Shown: positions 29,701-39,010 of the stretch, one piece after another
Layout: every line of letters begins with the position of its first letter
How positions within the stretch are numbered: position 1 is the stretch's first letter
Origin: Gemmataceae bacterium
Lineage (GTDB): Bacteria; Planctomycetota; Planctomycetia; Gemmatales; Gemmataceae
Direction of reading: 5' to 3'
NCBI GenBank assembly: GCA_009691845.1
Contig: SIAJ01000015.1
Coordinates: 23,425 to 87,424, forward strand
Length of the DNA stretch: 64,000 nt
Program-made: the position numbers and the translations under genes
The notes under the pieces: generated by a model
Databases searched by the model: none
Told to the model about the DNA's origin: nothing
What the model saw: the letters and a program-made list of their open reading frames with translations, nothing else

Positions 29701-29712
29701 GAACAATACAGG

Positions 29713-32700
29713 TCAATGCTTATGCTTGCCGCCGTGGTTGTGCCCGGAGAACAGTGGGTGCTTTTCGTTCCCCTTGGCCACGATATACGCAATCAAGTCC
29801 AGAATCTCTTCCTTGGTCAGCTTGTCGAGCAGGGCCTTTGGCATGATCGACGTTTTCGACTTGGTCTTCTGATCGATCTCGCTTTCCTTGATGATGATTG
29901 GATCCGCCTTCAACAGCGGGTTCTCAATTACCTTGTACACTCCGTCTTTCAGTTCCAGAATCATGCCGGTGATCTTCTTCTCGTTCTTCAGATCAAAAAT
30001 CCACGACTGATATTTGTCATCGATTTTCAGCGATGGCTCCAGAATGTGCCGCAGGATTTCCAGCGGCTTATCGACCTTCGGATCGAGCTTAGTGAGGTCC
30101 TGGCCGACTTCGAAGCCGATGCCCCCCATCTTGTGACAGGAAATGCAGCTTGCCACGGTGAAAATTTGCTTCGCGGTTGCGAAGGATCGGTCGTTCTTCA
30201 TCTTCTCGACTTCGCCGGCCAACTCTTCAATCTTCCACTCCTTGCGGGGCCGGTTGAACTTGAGTAAATCGTCTTTCATCGGAAGGTTCGCCTTGGCAAG
30301 ATACGCTTCCGGCTCAGCAAGATACTCTTCCAGATCGGCAACCACATATAAGGCACCGTACATACGTCGCCAGTGGCCCGGGTAGGTGCAGACATACGGG
30401 TAGATGCCCGGCACGGTCGGGGCGTTGTAGGCCAACCGTTCCGAATTTCGTGGCTGCAGGAGTTTGCTCTTTAGCAGGACCTTGTTGGAAACCGGAACAT
30501 ACGCCCGCTCCATGGCACCAGCCTGGGTAGCCTGCGATTCAGCGAGCAAGCCGATTTCCTCAAGCGAGCCAGGCTGCACGATCACGAAGTTGTGCGGCAT
30601 GATGTCCGTGTTCTCGAACAGGAACTCGATCGGCTTACCGGCCTGCACAACCATGCGATCCTTGTCGAAGAGCATCTGATCGGTCAGTGTGCCCACACGC
30701 AAAACCCGAACACCGATCTCACCGAGTTCCTTGCGGGTCGCACGACCTTGATCGGCAGGTAGCAATCGTGTGAGAGATTCGGCAAACTGCAACGCGTCAA
30801 CGGCTTCGTCCGATGTTCGCTCCGTGACGGGCAGCTTCTTGATGTAGCCGACAATACTATCGAGCAACGGCCTGGCCTGATCGGCAGGCCAATCGGACGA
30901 CGGAATGCGATTGAGTGTCGTGACGGCCGCGTGTCGCTCGGCATCGTCTTTCACGAACTTGGCGATCGCGAGGAACGTGGCAGATTCCTTGCCGCGAACG
31001 CTGGTCAGGCCGACCATGGCCGCCCGCCGAATAATGCGTTCCGGCGATTCGCTTCCGAGGGCGAATCGGGCCAGAACCTGGGGCGTCGGGTTCTTGGTTC
31101 TCTCGAAGATAGTGGCACGCTTGGCGTCCAGAATCTTGAGTGTGAAGTTGTTCAGCCGCGAGCCGAGGTTGCCGTCGGTGCGGTTATAAATCTCAACCAA
31201 CTCGATGGGGTACTCTGCTCCGAGGTCAATTTCCCACCAGGGGCCATCCTCGCCTTCCTTGGAGTGCGTCGCGCCGTTATCGTTGAAAGCGCCACTCTTG
31301 TTGCCGTCGATCGCTCGACTTGCAACCCCGCCGGCGCCGACGCTCGATTGGGTTGCCTTGCCCTTGCGGGCGACGTTGCGTCCATCGCTGAAAATCTCGA
31401 CTTCGGCGAGCGTCAGCGTCCGTTGCTTGCCTGGCAATTCGATCCGCACAAATCGACCCATCGATCCCGAGGCCTTCGGAATCGCTGAGGCCAACTCCGG
31501 GGGCAAGCCATCCAGCAGTGGCACGATTCGCGGGTAGAGAGCCAATTTCTGTCCGATGTCGCGTACCAGCGGCATGGCATTGACCAGGTCCTTGAGCGAA
31601 TGCGCTGTCTTGATCGCGAGCGCCCACGCCTTGTCAGGCGTGCCATCAGCGGCAATGAGCGAGGCATAGCCAAGTTGCCGCGTGATCGGCGTGCGCGCTG
31701 TCAACGCAAGGGATTCCAGATCGGCACGGACATCCGGTAACTGACTGGTACGTTCCGTAAGAAGCCGAACCAAATCAAATGCGACGGCTTCGTCGGTATT
31801 TTGCTGGATGTCGTGTTCGCGAATCGCATCGAGAAGAACTTTGAGTTCACTCTTCTTGCTGGAGGCCGCGAGTCCGGTCAGGGCCTCACGACGAAACTCA
31901 TCGCGAACGCCCGTGCGGAAGAGTAGTTCCATGTACACGCCGGATGTGCGTTTCATCTTCAGAAGGTCGTCCGTGCCGACGTTGCGAAGGAAGAAGCGTG
32001 CGCCGGCAGCGGTGGTGAAGTTGATCGACTTCCCCGCTGCGATTGCTTTCTTCACGTGCGGGTCCAAAGCTCGCATGGTCTCACTGCGAACGAACGTGAT
32101 GTACTCGTCCATCGGCAAGCTCTCGGCAATCAGCGGGATTTCCACGGCCTCGGCCTCCGTGAAGAAACTCGCCGCCCGGACGGCTTCGAGGCGTACTCGT
32201 GGTGCGCCATCGGCAGCAAGTGTCTTGAAGATGTCGAGCGATCCGGGCACCCGATCACGCCAGTAGCACAAGACGCGAGCGCCCGCAGCACGAGCACGAA
32301 AATCATCGGCCTTCAGCACTCGCTGCAGCAGATCGACATCAACGACGTTGTGCTGCTGATGCACCCACAAGGCTTCGGTGAGCAGATGCTCGTAACCCTT
32401 GGTGAGAATCTCCATCGCCGCAATCCACTTGTTCGTCGCCGCAATGACCTCTTCGCTCCTGCGTCCGCTGAGTTCGATCCGGGTTAAATAACGGACGCGA
32501 TCCTCGGGAGATTTCAAGAGCTCAAGCAACTTCTCGATCGGTTCACCCGCGATCTTGGCAGGCTTCAGAAGCGAGCGCTGCTCGGCCGTCACGCGGTAAA
32601 TGCGGCCATGCTCGTGATCGCGATTCGGATCGCGGAGGTTATGTTGCATGTGGCCGATGATCGGGTTGTGCCAGTCGGTGAAGTACAGGGCACCATCGGG

Positions 32701-34656
32701 ACCGACTTTCAAATCGGAAGGTCGGAAGTTCGGGTCGCTCGAGAAAAGCAGCGGTTCCATCTCCGTGCCCGTAAAACTCGCACCCTTATCGGAGATCTTG
32801 TAGCTCAGCAGGCCTTGAAAACCGATCACGTTAGCGAGAATCAGATTCCCGTTTATGGAGTCAGAGAAATGGCTACTCGACAAGTATTCGATGGCCGCAC
32901 ACGGCCGCGTTCGCTGCTGATACACCTGTGGCGGGCGGCTGTGCTTGTTCGGGTAATCCAGATGTCCGGAAAACAGGGCCGCGTGATACGGGTTGGCCCC
33001 GGTGCCATCGACAACGATGTCCTGACCCCACTTGTCGAAGATGTGGCCATGGGGATTGGCGAAGCCGTAGGAGACGTACACATCAAATTTCTGCGTGCGA
33101 GGCTCGTAACGGAAAACTCCCGCATTCGATAGCCGAACTGGCGGACCGTACGGCGTTTCCACCTGCGACTGATGAAACGTCCCTTCCTGGAAGTACAAAG
33201 CCCCGCCCGGATCGAGTGTGAAACTGTTCGCGGCATGGTGCGTGTCAGCCGAGTCGATGCCGCTGATGAGGGTTGTCCGCACGTCGGCCTTGTCGTCGCC
33301 GTTCGTGTCCTTCAGGAAGATGACGTTGGGTGAATTGGCGACGATCACGCCGCCGTTGTAAAACTCGAATCCGGTCGGATTGTGCAAGTTATCGGCAAAC
33401 ACCGTCATCTTGTCAGCCCGGCCGTCGCCATCCGTGTCTTCGAGGATGAGCAGCTTGTCGTTCATCGGTTTCTTGGGCGTCCAGTGTGGGTACGTTGGCC
33501 AAGTTGCAACCCACAGCCGGCCCTTGGTGTCCCAGGCCATCTGCACGGGGGCAACCAGTTCCGGAAACTCCTTCTCGGTGGCGAAAACATTGACCTTGAG
33601 ACCCTTGGCCACCGTCATTTTGGTCAGAGATTCCTCGCCTGTAAGAAACAGGTGTTTTCCATTCGGCCCGGCCCCTGGCTTGTTGGAGGTGACGGGAATG
33701 AAATCGGGCGTGTTGCTGTCATCGATTTTTTGTTCCTGACCCACTGCTGTCGCCCAAACCTTCTTGTCGCGGTTGGCTGTCATGGCATCAAGAATTTCCA
33801 GTTCGCGTTGAGCGACGATGCGATTGGATTGCCCTCCGACGAATTTTAGATCGGCCCGGCCACCGAAAACCGAGTAGCCGTCCGTGGTGCGGTAACGGTT
33901 GAACCAATGAAAATTTTTATCTTGAACGGCCTTGCGAACCGCTTCAAGGGTCACGGTCGGGCGATCGATTTCGGAACCGAACAGGGCTCGGTCGATTTCC
34001 TGAGCGACCAATTCGTTACCTTTGCCAGTCAGATGGATGCCATTGATCGACAGCGGCTCGACTGCCTTGGCGTAAAGTTCCTGGGTTGGCTTGAACAGAT
34101 CGACGAAGGGGACATCGTTCGCCTTCGCGACCTCAGCCATTGCGGCCGTGAACAGGGCCAGTCGCTTATTGTTTTCGACGCCGTCGGGAAGATTGGCGGT
34201 CTTGAGGTTTTCGTTCGCGATGGGGGAGAACAGTACCAGACGTGTCAGTTTCTGGACGTCGTACTTCTGCGCTCGCGTGTGCTTGATGAACGCCTCGAGA
34301 TCTTTCTTGAACTTCTCGACACCGGCTTCGCCGGCGAACGACTCGTTGTAACCGAAGAATGCGAACACCACGTTGGCCTGAACGCGGGTGAGCCATTCAT
34401 CCGGGCTGCCGAAGTTGGCCGAGCGAAGTCGTTGGGTCAACTCGTCTCCGGAGAAGCCGAGATTGCGGATGACGAGATCGTGCTTCGGATAGCGCGTGTG
34501 CAGAAAAGCTTCGAGCCAGCCATCGTGCTGCATACGATCGGCCAGCGTGTTGCCGATGATGCCGATGTGATCGCCCTTCTTGAGTTCAAGGGGATCGGCC
34601 GCCTGCAAGGGGAGGGCGGTCAAGCAAACAAACAATGCTAAGCGGGAGAACTTCAT
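29713..34656 (-). CDS. 1647-aa multidomain protein: SGNH hydrolase, PVC-type beta-propeller, HEAT repeats, F5/8C discoidin, cupredoxin, cytochrome c, His-rich C-terminus
   Basis: GDHIGIIGNTLADRMQ...GFSGDELTQRLR (SGNH); VAPVQMAWDTKGRLWVATWPTYPHW; KGKATQSSVGAGGVASRAIDGN...WWEIDLG (F5/8C); NTDIMPHNFVIVQPG...VCTYPGHWRRMYGALYVV (cupredoxin); VASCISCHKMGGIGFEVGQDL (cyt c); GHNHGGKHKH tail. Confidence 0.9.
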   Translation of the reverse strand: MKFSRLALFVCLTALPLQAADPLELKKGDHIGIIGNTLADRMQHDGWLEAFLHTRYPKHDLVIRNLGFSGDELTQRLRSANFGSPDEWLTRVQANVVFAFFGYNESFAGEAGVEKFKKDLEAFIKHTRAQKYDVQKLTRLVLFSPIANENLKTANLPDGVENNKRLALFTAAMAEVAKANDVPFVDLFKPTQELYAKAVEPLSINGIHLTGKGNELVAQEIDRALFGSEIDRPTVTLEAVRKAVQDKNFHWFNRYRTTDGYSVFGGRADLKFVGGQSNRIVAQRELEILDAMTANRDKKVWATAVGQEQKIDDSNTPDFIPVTSNKPGAGPNGKHLFLTGEESLTKMTVAKGLKVNVFATEKEFPELVAPVQMAWDTKGRLWVATWPTYPHWTPKKPMNDKLLILEDTDGDGRADKMTVFADNLHNPTGFEFYNGGVIVANSPNVIFLKDTNGDDKADVRTTLISGIDSADTHHAANSFTLDPGGALYFQEGTFHQSQVETPYGPPVRLSNAGVFRYEPRTQKFDVYVSYGFANPHGHIFDKWGQDIVVDGTGANPYHAALFSGHLDYPNKHSRPPQVYQQRTRPCAAIEYLSSSHFSDSINGNLILANVIGFQGLLSYKISDKGASFTGTEMEPLLFSSDPNFRPSDLKVGPDGALYFTDWHNPIIGHMQHNLRDPNRDHEHGRIYRVTAEQRSLLKPAKIAGEPIEKLLELLKSPEDRVRYLTRIELSGRRSEEVIAATNKWIAAMEILTKGYEHLLTEALWVHQQHNVVDVDLLQRVLKADDFRARAAGARVLCYWRDRVPGSLDIFKTLAADGAPRVRLEAVRAASFFTEAEAVEIPLIAESLPMDEYITFVRSETMRALDPHVKKAIAAGKSINFTTAAGARFFLRNVGTDDLLKMKRTSGVYMELLFRTGVRDEFRREALTGLAASSKKSELKVLLDAIREHDIQQNTDEAVAFDLVRLLTERTSQLPDVRADLESLALTARTPITRQLGYASLIAADGTPDKAWALAIKTAHSLKDLVNAMPLVRDIGQKLALYPRIVPLLDGLPPELASAIPKASGSMGRFVRIELPGKQRTLTLAEVEIFSDGRNVARKGKATQSSVGAGGVASRAIDGNKSGAFNDNGATHSKEGEDGPWWEIDLGAEYPIELVEIYNRTDGNLGSRLNNFTLKILDAKRATIFERTKNPTPQVLARFALGSESPERIIRRAAMVGLTSVRGKESATFLAIAKFVKDDAERHAAVTTLNRIPSSDWPADQARPLLDSIVGYIKKLPVTERTSDEAVDALQFAESLTRLLPADQGRATRKELGEIGVRVLRVGTLTDQMLFDKDRMVVQAGKPIEFLFENTDIMPHNFVIVQPGSLEEIGLLAESQATQAGAMERAYVPVSNKVLLKSKLLQPRNSERLAYNAPTVPGIYPYVCTYPGHWRRMYGALYVVADLEEYLAEPEAYLAKANLPMKDDLLKFNRPRKEWKIEELAGEVEKMKNDRSFATAKQIFTVASCISCHKMGGIGFEVGQDLTKLDPKVDKPLEILRHILEPSLKIDDKYQSWIFDLKNEKKITGMILELKDGVYKVIENPLLKADPIIIKESEIDQKTKSKTSIMPKALLDKLTKEEILDLIAYIVAKGNEKHPLFSGHNHGGKHKH

Positions 34657-34719
34657 GGCGATGAACCCAGTGGATGAAGGGCTTGGTAGGCTGGCACAGA
34701 GAGTCTAGGAATTCAAGTT

Positions 34720-34755
34720 CCGAAAGCCCACGGACGGCCGTCCGCGGGCTTTCGG
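34720..34755. terminator. 36-bp near-perfect palindrome downstream of 34760..36103
   Basis: CCGAAAGCCCACGGACGG|CCGTCCGCGGGCTTTCGG, one mismatch, 4 nt past the stop of the minus-strand gene. Confidence 0.6.
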
Positions 34756-34759
34756 CTTC

Positions 34760-36103
34760 TTAATTGTCTTTCTTTGGCTTCTCGAGCAATTGGAACGAGT
34801 CGAAGAACCTCTTCTGATCCACCTTAAGTGATTTTTCGTGGGCCAGCATCACCTGGATGATTCGATCGTTCACGACATAGGCTCGTTGAATGATCGTGAT
34901 CGACGTTTCGCCCTGCTTCTTGTCTTGGATGAACTCGGTACCCGAGAAGCCGTTCAAACTAATTTCGGTCTTCTTCTGCACGGTTTCTGCCGCGGCAAAT
35001 GTGGCCATTACCGCCGCCGTCATTCCCTTTGTCTCCGTCACCATCACGAAATAAGCAGCCCGATCGCGGTTCGTCGGCAGCAGAAATTGAAGCTTCGGAG
35101 GGTCGCCGCCAGCCTTGTCCTGTTTGGGGACACCCGGAAACTGAACACGAAACCCGTTTTCTTTCGAGGCGAATTCGATCCAGACTTCCGGCCCTGTAAC
35201 CCATTCGACCTTTGGAACCACGATCGCTAATGGATCGGCAACTTCGGCTGTGGTACTGGATGTCGAGACGCTTTTGACATCAAGTTCCAAGGTCCCTTTC
35301 TTCTCGGCCGTTTCAAACGCCCCTTTGCCGCGAATGACCTCCGTGTGCTTCACAATTCGTTCGGTGGAACTGCCATCAATGGCAACCTCCAGCGTACCAG
35401 AATGTTCGACAATAGCCGGGGTAGCGAATGTCACCACTTCGTAAGCACCGATCGCCGCGATCTTCGCTTCCACTTCAATGATGCCGAACTGCGATTTTTC
35501 TTTTTGCAGGACCTTTGTGAGTTTGGCGGTGATGGTCGATTTGGCCGGATCAAGTTTGTAGTCCGTGACATCCGCAAGTACGGTTTTGGGGTCCAGCTTC
35601 CATTCTTCGCCGACTTTGACCGGCCTGCCCGGAGCAAGCCATGCGACGATCGCATCCCAGTCGCTCTTCTGGTTGACCACGTCTGCCAGGTTCGAGATGT
35701 CGTCGGCTGCCAAGTCCGCCTTTCCGACCACGCCGATCCGGTATTGGCCGTCCTTTTTCTCAAACAGCAAGGTTCGGCCCCCGTAGCTTCGCGTCAAGTT
35801 CTTTCCGTCTTTCGAATACGACGCTTTCTTGTAAGACCGCAAGAACTTTGTCGCCCGGCCTTCTGGACCGACAGCCAACACCGTCGTGCATAATTCGATT
35901 ACCGCAACTTCGGGTTTCACCTCATCGATGAGATTGCCTTGCGGATCAAGGAATTTGGCCGATCCCGAATCGGTGTCCGAATACTTATTAGTTGTCGTTT
36001 GCCCGACACCGGCGGTCATTTTGAGCTTGATGTCGTAGGTGATCTGAGCGTTCGCAGACGCGACCGCGAGCGGAAATATCAGGGCTGAGAGGATGAAACG
36101 CAT
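34760..36103 (-). CDS. Secreted hypothetical protein
   Basis: Signal peptide MRFILSALIFPLAVASANAQ; 447-aa ORF with consistent codon use; C-terminal PsbP-like/lipoprotein-like segment (VWIEFASKENGFRVQFPGVPKQ). Confidence 0.7.
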   Translation of the reverse strand: MRFILSALIFPLAVASANAQITYDIKLKMTAGVGQTTTNKYSDTDSGSAKFLDPQGNLIDEVKPEVAVIELCTTVLAVGPEGRATKFLRSYKKASYSKDGKNLTRSYGGRTLLFEKKDGQYRIGVVGKADLAADDISNLADVVNQKSDWDAIVAWLAPGRPVKVGEEWKLDPKTVLADVTDYKLDPAKSTITAKLTKVLQKEKSQFGIIEVEAKIAAIGAYEVVTFATPAIVEHSGTLEVAIDGSSTERIVKHTEVIRGKGAFETAEKKGTLELDVKSVSTSSTTAEVADPLAIVVPKVEWVTGPEVWIEFASKENGFRVQFPGVPKQDKAGGDPPKLQFLLPTNRDRAAYFVMVTETKGMTAAVMATFAAAETVQKKTEISLNGFSGTEFIQDKKQGETSITIIQRAYVVNDRIIQVMLAHEKSLKVDQKRFFDSFQLLEKPKKDN

Positions 36104-36216
36104 GGCAATTTCTCCATCGGGTGGCTTGTGCTCTCCACTAACCCATAGAGATAGCGCGAGCTCTCAAAAAAGTAACCAAACTTTGAAGAATCTGGACGGA
36201 TTTCACCAAAAAAAGT

Positions 36217-37515
36217 TCAAGGCGAAACTGGCTGCGTCCACGCACATTCCACATCCCCCTTCTGATACGGGTTTGGATGTGCCTTCGAGGAAGTCACCTT
36301 GGCCCGGACATACAATTCCTTACCAGAAAACTTGTATTTCGGATTGACTCCATCCACTTCCGCGACAACTTTGCCGACCTCGTCGCTGTACAGGCGTGTG
36401 ACTTCCAGTTCCTTGCCGTCCTTGTCGAGATGTGGCTTCGACTCGAGAGACACATCACGCATAGTGGCGACAAATTGCGTCTTGTAGGTGATACCGGCTT
36501 TGCTGCGAATTGTGAGCGACAGCTCGTTGTCCTTGCGGCCAAAATCATCGAGTTTGACACCCGAGGACGAGTAAAAGTCACCAGCCTCCAGGCCGCGAAC
36601 GATCGACTCCGCGGAGAGATGTTGCGTACGCACCATCACCCAGCCGCGGCCCGGATTTACTTTGCCCACGCCGAATTCGTGGTAGCCATGCGCATCGTCC
36701 GTGGCGACGCCGTAGATGATCGGCAGTTTGTGTTTCGCCAACCGGAGCGTGAGTACGATGTCCCAGATACGTTCGCAACTCGCATGAGTGGGGTCGCCGT
36801 AATTGCGGACGCCGGGATGGCCGTTGAAAATCTCGAAAAACTTCAATTCCTCGGACATCAGCATGTCTTCCGCCCGGACGCCCCAGCCAAAATTGGGGTG
36901 ATTCAGAATCGCCAGCATCTTCCAGCCGCTTTTCTTTCGCTGGGCGGAAATTCCTCGAACATTCACATCGATCGTCTCGGCGACATTATTTCCCTTGGCT
37001 GCGGGAATTACATCGCGAAGATTGATGCCGTTCATGTGTACCGGCAGGTTCGCGTAAGACGATGAAAGTTCCTCCCCCGGGATCATGAGAAACTTGCCCG
37101 GCTCCTCTAGAAAGCTGCGGAACTCACGAAGTGGCTTGAGCCGAACCTGTTTCTTTTCCTTTTCCTCTCGGAATTCCACCCACTCACTCCCGAAGCGATC
37201 GACATATTTCTTCAGCCCCTTTTCGATCCTGGGATTCACGTCCACCCAACGTTCTGCATCGGAAAGAACATTGTGATCGGTCAGCGACAAGAAGTCGTAG
37301 CCGTGTGCCTTGTACCAGTCGGCCACCATTTCCGGATAGTCGTCGCCGTCGCTCCAGAGGGTATGCGTGTGGAGATTCCCTTTCCAGAACTTCGGGCCGG
37401 ATGCGAGTTCCTTCGCTCCAGGCTCGACCTTCGGGGCATCGGCTTTTCGTTGCCCGAGAGCAACCGCTCCCAGGACGATGGCCATGCATAAACCGATTGT
37501 GATGGATCGCAACAT
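36217..37515 (-). CDS. PHP-like metallohydrolase (CehA/McbA family)
   Basis: ORF 36217..37671; likely ATG at 37515 (MLRSITIGLCMAIVLGAVALG). KGNLHTHTLWSDGDDYPEMVADWYKAHGYDFLSLTDHNVL; ATDDAHGYHEF. Confidence 0.82.
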   Translation of the reverse strand: MLRSITIGLCMAIVLGAVALGQRKADAPKVEPGAKELASGPKFWKGNLHTHTLWSDGDDYPEMVADWYKAHGYDFLSLTDHNVLSDAERWVDVNPRIEKGLKKYVDRFGSEWVEFREEKEKKQVRLKPLREFRSFLEEPGKFLMIPGEELSSSYANLPVHMNGINLRDVIPAAKGNNVAETIDVNVRGISAQRKKSGWKMLAILNHPNFGWGVRAEDMLMSEELKFFEIFNGHPGVRNYGDPTHASCERIWDIVLTLRLAKHKLPIIYGVATDDAHGYHEFGVGKVNPGRGWVMVRTQHLSAESIVRGLEAGDFYSSSGVKLDDFGRKDNELSLTIRSKAGITYKTQFVATMRDVSLESKPHLDKDGKELEVTRLYSDEVGKVVAEVDGVNPKYKFSGKELYVRAKVTSSKAHPNPYQKGDVECAWTQPVSP

Positions 37516-37532
37516 GTAAGTCTCCGTGTGAA

Positions 37533-38948
37533 TCAAGAGGGCCATTCGGGGTTCTTCTCGATGGTGACGATTTCGCCGTGCTTTGCTGGTCGCGTGGTCC
37601 AATCGAGTTCGGCCTCGATGGCTCGTGTCAGTCCTGCCGCTGCAGCCGGTTCGCCATGCACAACATAGCATGCGGCTGGGGGCCGTTGAAAGCCAGAAAG
37701 CCAGCGCAGTATCTCGCCTTGGTCGCCGTGAGCGGAAAGTCCTTGTAGACGGTGAACGCTCGCATTTACGGGGATATCCCGGCCGTGGATCTTCAGGGAT
37801 TTTGCCCCGTCTTCCAGTTGGCGGCCACGTGTGCCTTCCGCTTGATAGCCGGTCAACAGGATCGTCGTTCGCTCGTCGGCCAATCGTCGGCCCAAATGGT
37901 GCAGCACTCGTCCCCCGGTTGCCATGCCGCTGCCCGCGATCACAATCATCGGCCCCTCAATGCCGTTCAACATTTTCGATTCATCGACTGTGTGGATCAT
38001 CAATTGGCGACGGGTCTGGAGGGAACAGCCGGTCTCGGCTTGAAGTTGTGTTAGCGGCACATTGTGCTCGCGTGTGTGCCGAGAGTAGATTTCGGTCACT
38101 TCCAGAGCCATCGGGCTGTCGATAAACACTGGCAGAATCGGAATCCGGCCATCATCTTCAAGCTTGCGCACATACCACAGCAACTCTTGTGTGCGGCCAA
38201 CAGCAAAGGCTGGAACGATGATCGCCCCGCCACGAGCGACGCCGGCATTGATGACGATTGCGAGTTCACTGATGGGGTCTGGAGGATGCAGTCGATCGCC
38301 ATAGGTCGATTCAACTAGCAAGACGTCCGCCTCGGGCACGGGTTCCGGATCGCGCAGAATCGGGCTGGAATAGCGACCCAGATCGCCCGAGAATACCAGT
38401 CGAACCGGATCGCGCTTGCCAATCTCGAGATCGATCGACGCGGCCCCCAAAATGTGGCCGACGTGCCGGTAGGTGGCCCGCATGTCCCCGACGACTTGAA
38501 ACGGCTTGGCAAACGGATGCGTGTCGATCAACCTCAAAGCGTCTTTCACATGCCCCAGGTCGAACAGCGGTTTAGCCGGCTGATGCTTCGTATAGCCATC
38601 GCGATTGGCACGCTCGGCATCCTCTTCCTGAAGACGGGCCGAGTCGGGCAGCAGAATCTCGAGCAAATCCTCGGTTGCGGCCGTGCAGTGGATTTTGCCG
38701 CGAAAGCCTTGTCTCACCAGTAAGGGCAGATAGCCGGTGTGATCGATATGGGCATGACTGAGTACTACGGAGGCGATTTCACGCGGATTGAATTCCGGCT
38801 TCAGCCAGTTCCGCAGTCGCAGTTCTTTCAAGCCCTGGAAGATGCCGCAATCGAGCAAAATCTGCTGGCCGCGATGCCGAACCAGATACTTCGACCCGGT
38901 GACAGTTCCCGCAGCCCCCAGGAATTGCAGCGTCGCTGGTTCAGCCAT
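37533..38948 (-). CDS. MBL-fold beta-CASP metallohydrolase (RNA exonuclease-like)
   Basis: MAEPATLQFLGAAGTVTGSKYLV; VVLSHAHIDHTGYLPLL; LLVESTYGDRLH; SGMATGGRVLHHLG; LSAHGDQGEILRW. Confidence 0.92.
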   Translation of the reverse strand: MAEPATLQFLGAAGTVTGSKYLVRHRGQQILLDCGIFQGLKELRLRNWLKPEFNPREIASVVLSHAHIDHTGYLPLLVRQGFRGKIHCTAATEDLLEILLPDSARLQEEDAERANRDGYTKHQPAKPLFDLGHVKDALRLIDTHPFAKPFQVVGDMRATYRHVGHILGAASIDLEIGKRDPVRLVFSGDLGRYSSPILRDPEPVPEADVLLVESTYGDRLHPPDPISELAIVINAGVARGGAIIVPAFAVGRTQELLWYVRKLEDDGRIPILPVFIDSPMALEVTEIYSRHTREHNVPLTQLQAETGCSLQTRRQLMIHTVDESKMLNGIEGPMIVIAGSGMATGGRVLHHLGRRLADERTTILLTGYQAEGTRGRQLEDGAKSLKIHGRDIPVNASVHRLQGLSAHGDQGEILRWLSGFQRPPAACYVVHGEPAAAAGLTRAIEAELDWTTRPAKHGEIVTIEKNPEWPS

Positions 38949-39010
38949 GGTGCGGTCCTCGCCATGTGTGCGAAGAGTGTATTTTCGACCATCTTCGTGC
39001 GAGAGTCAAT

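Noticed and set aside
28837-29706. Full-length creatininase ORF starting at 29706
   Set aside because: The N-terminal extension is translated repeat; homology starts at 29598.
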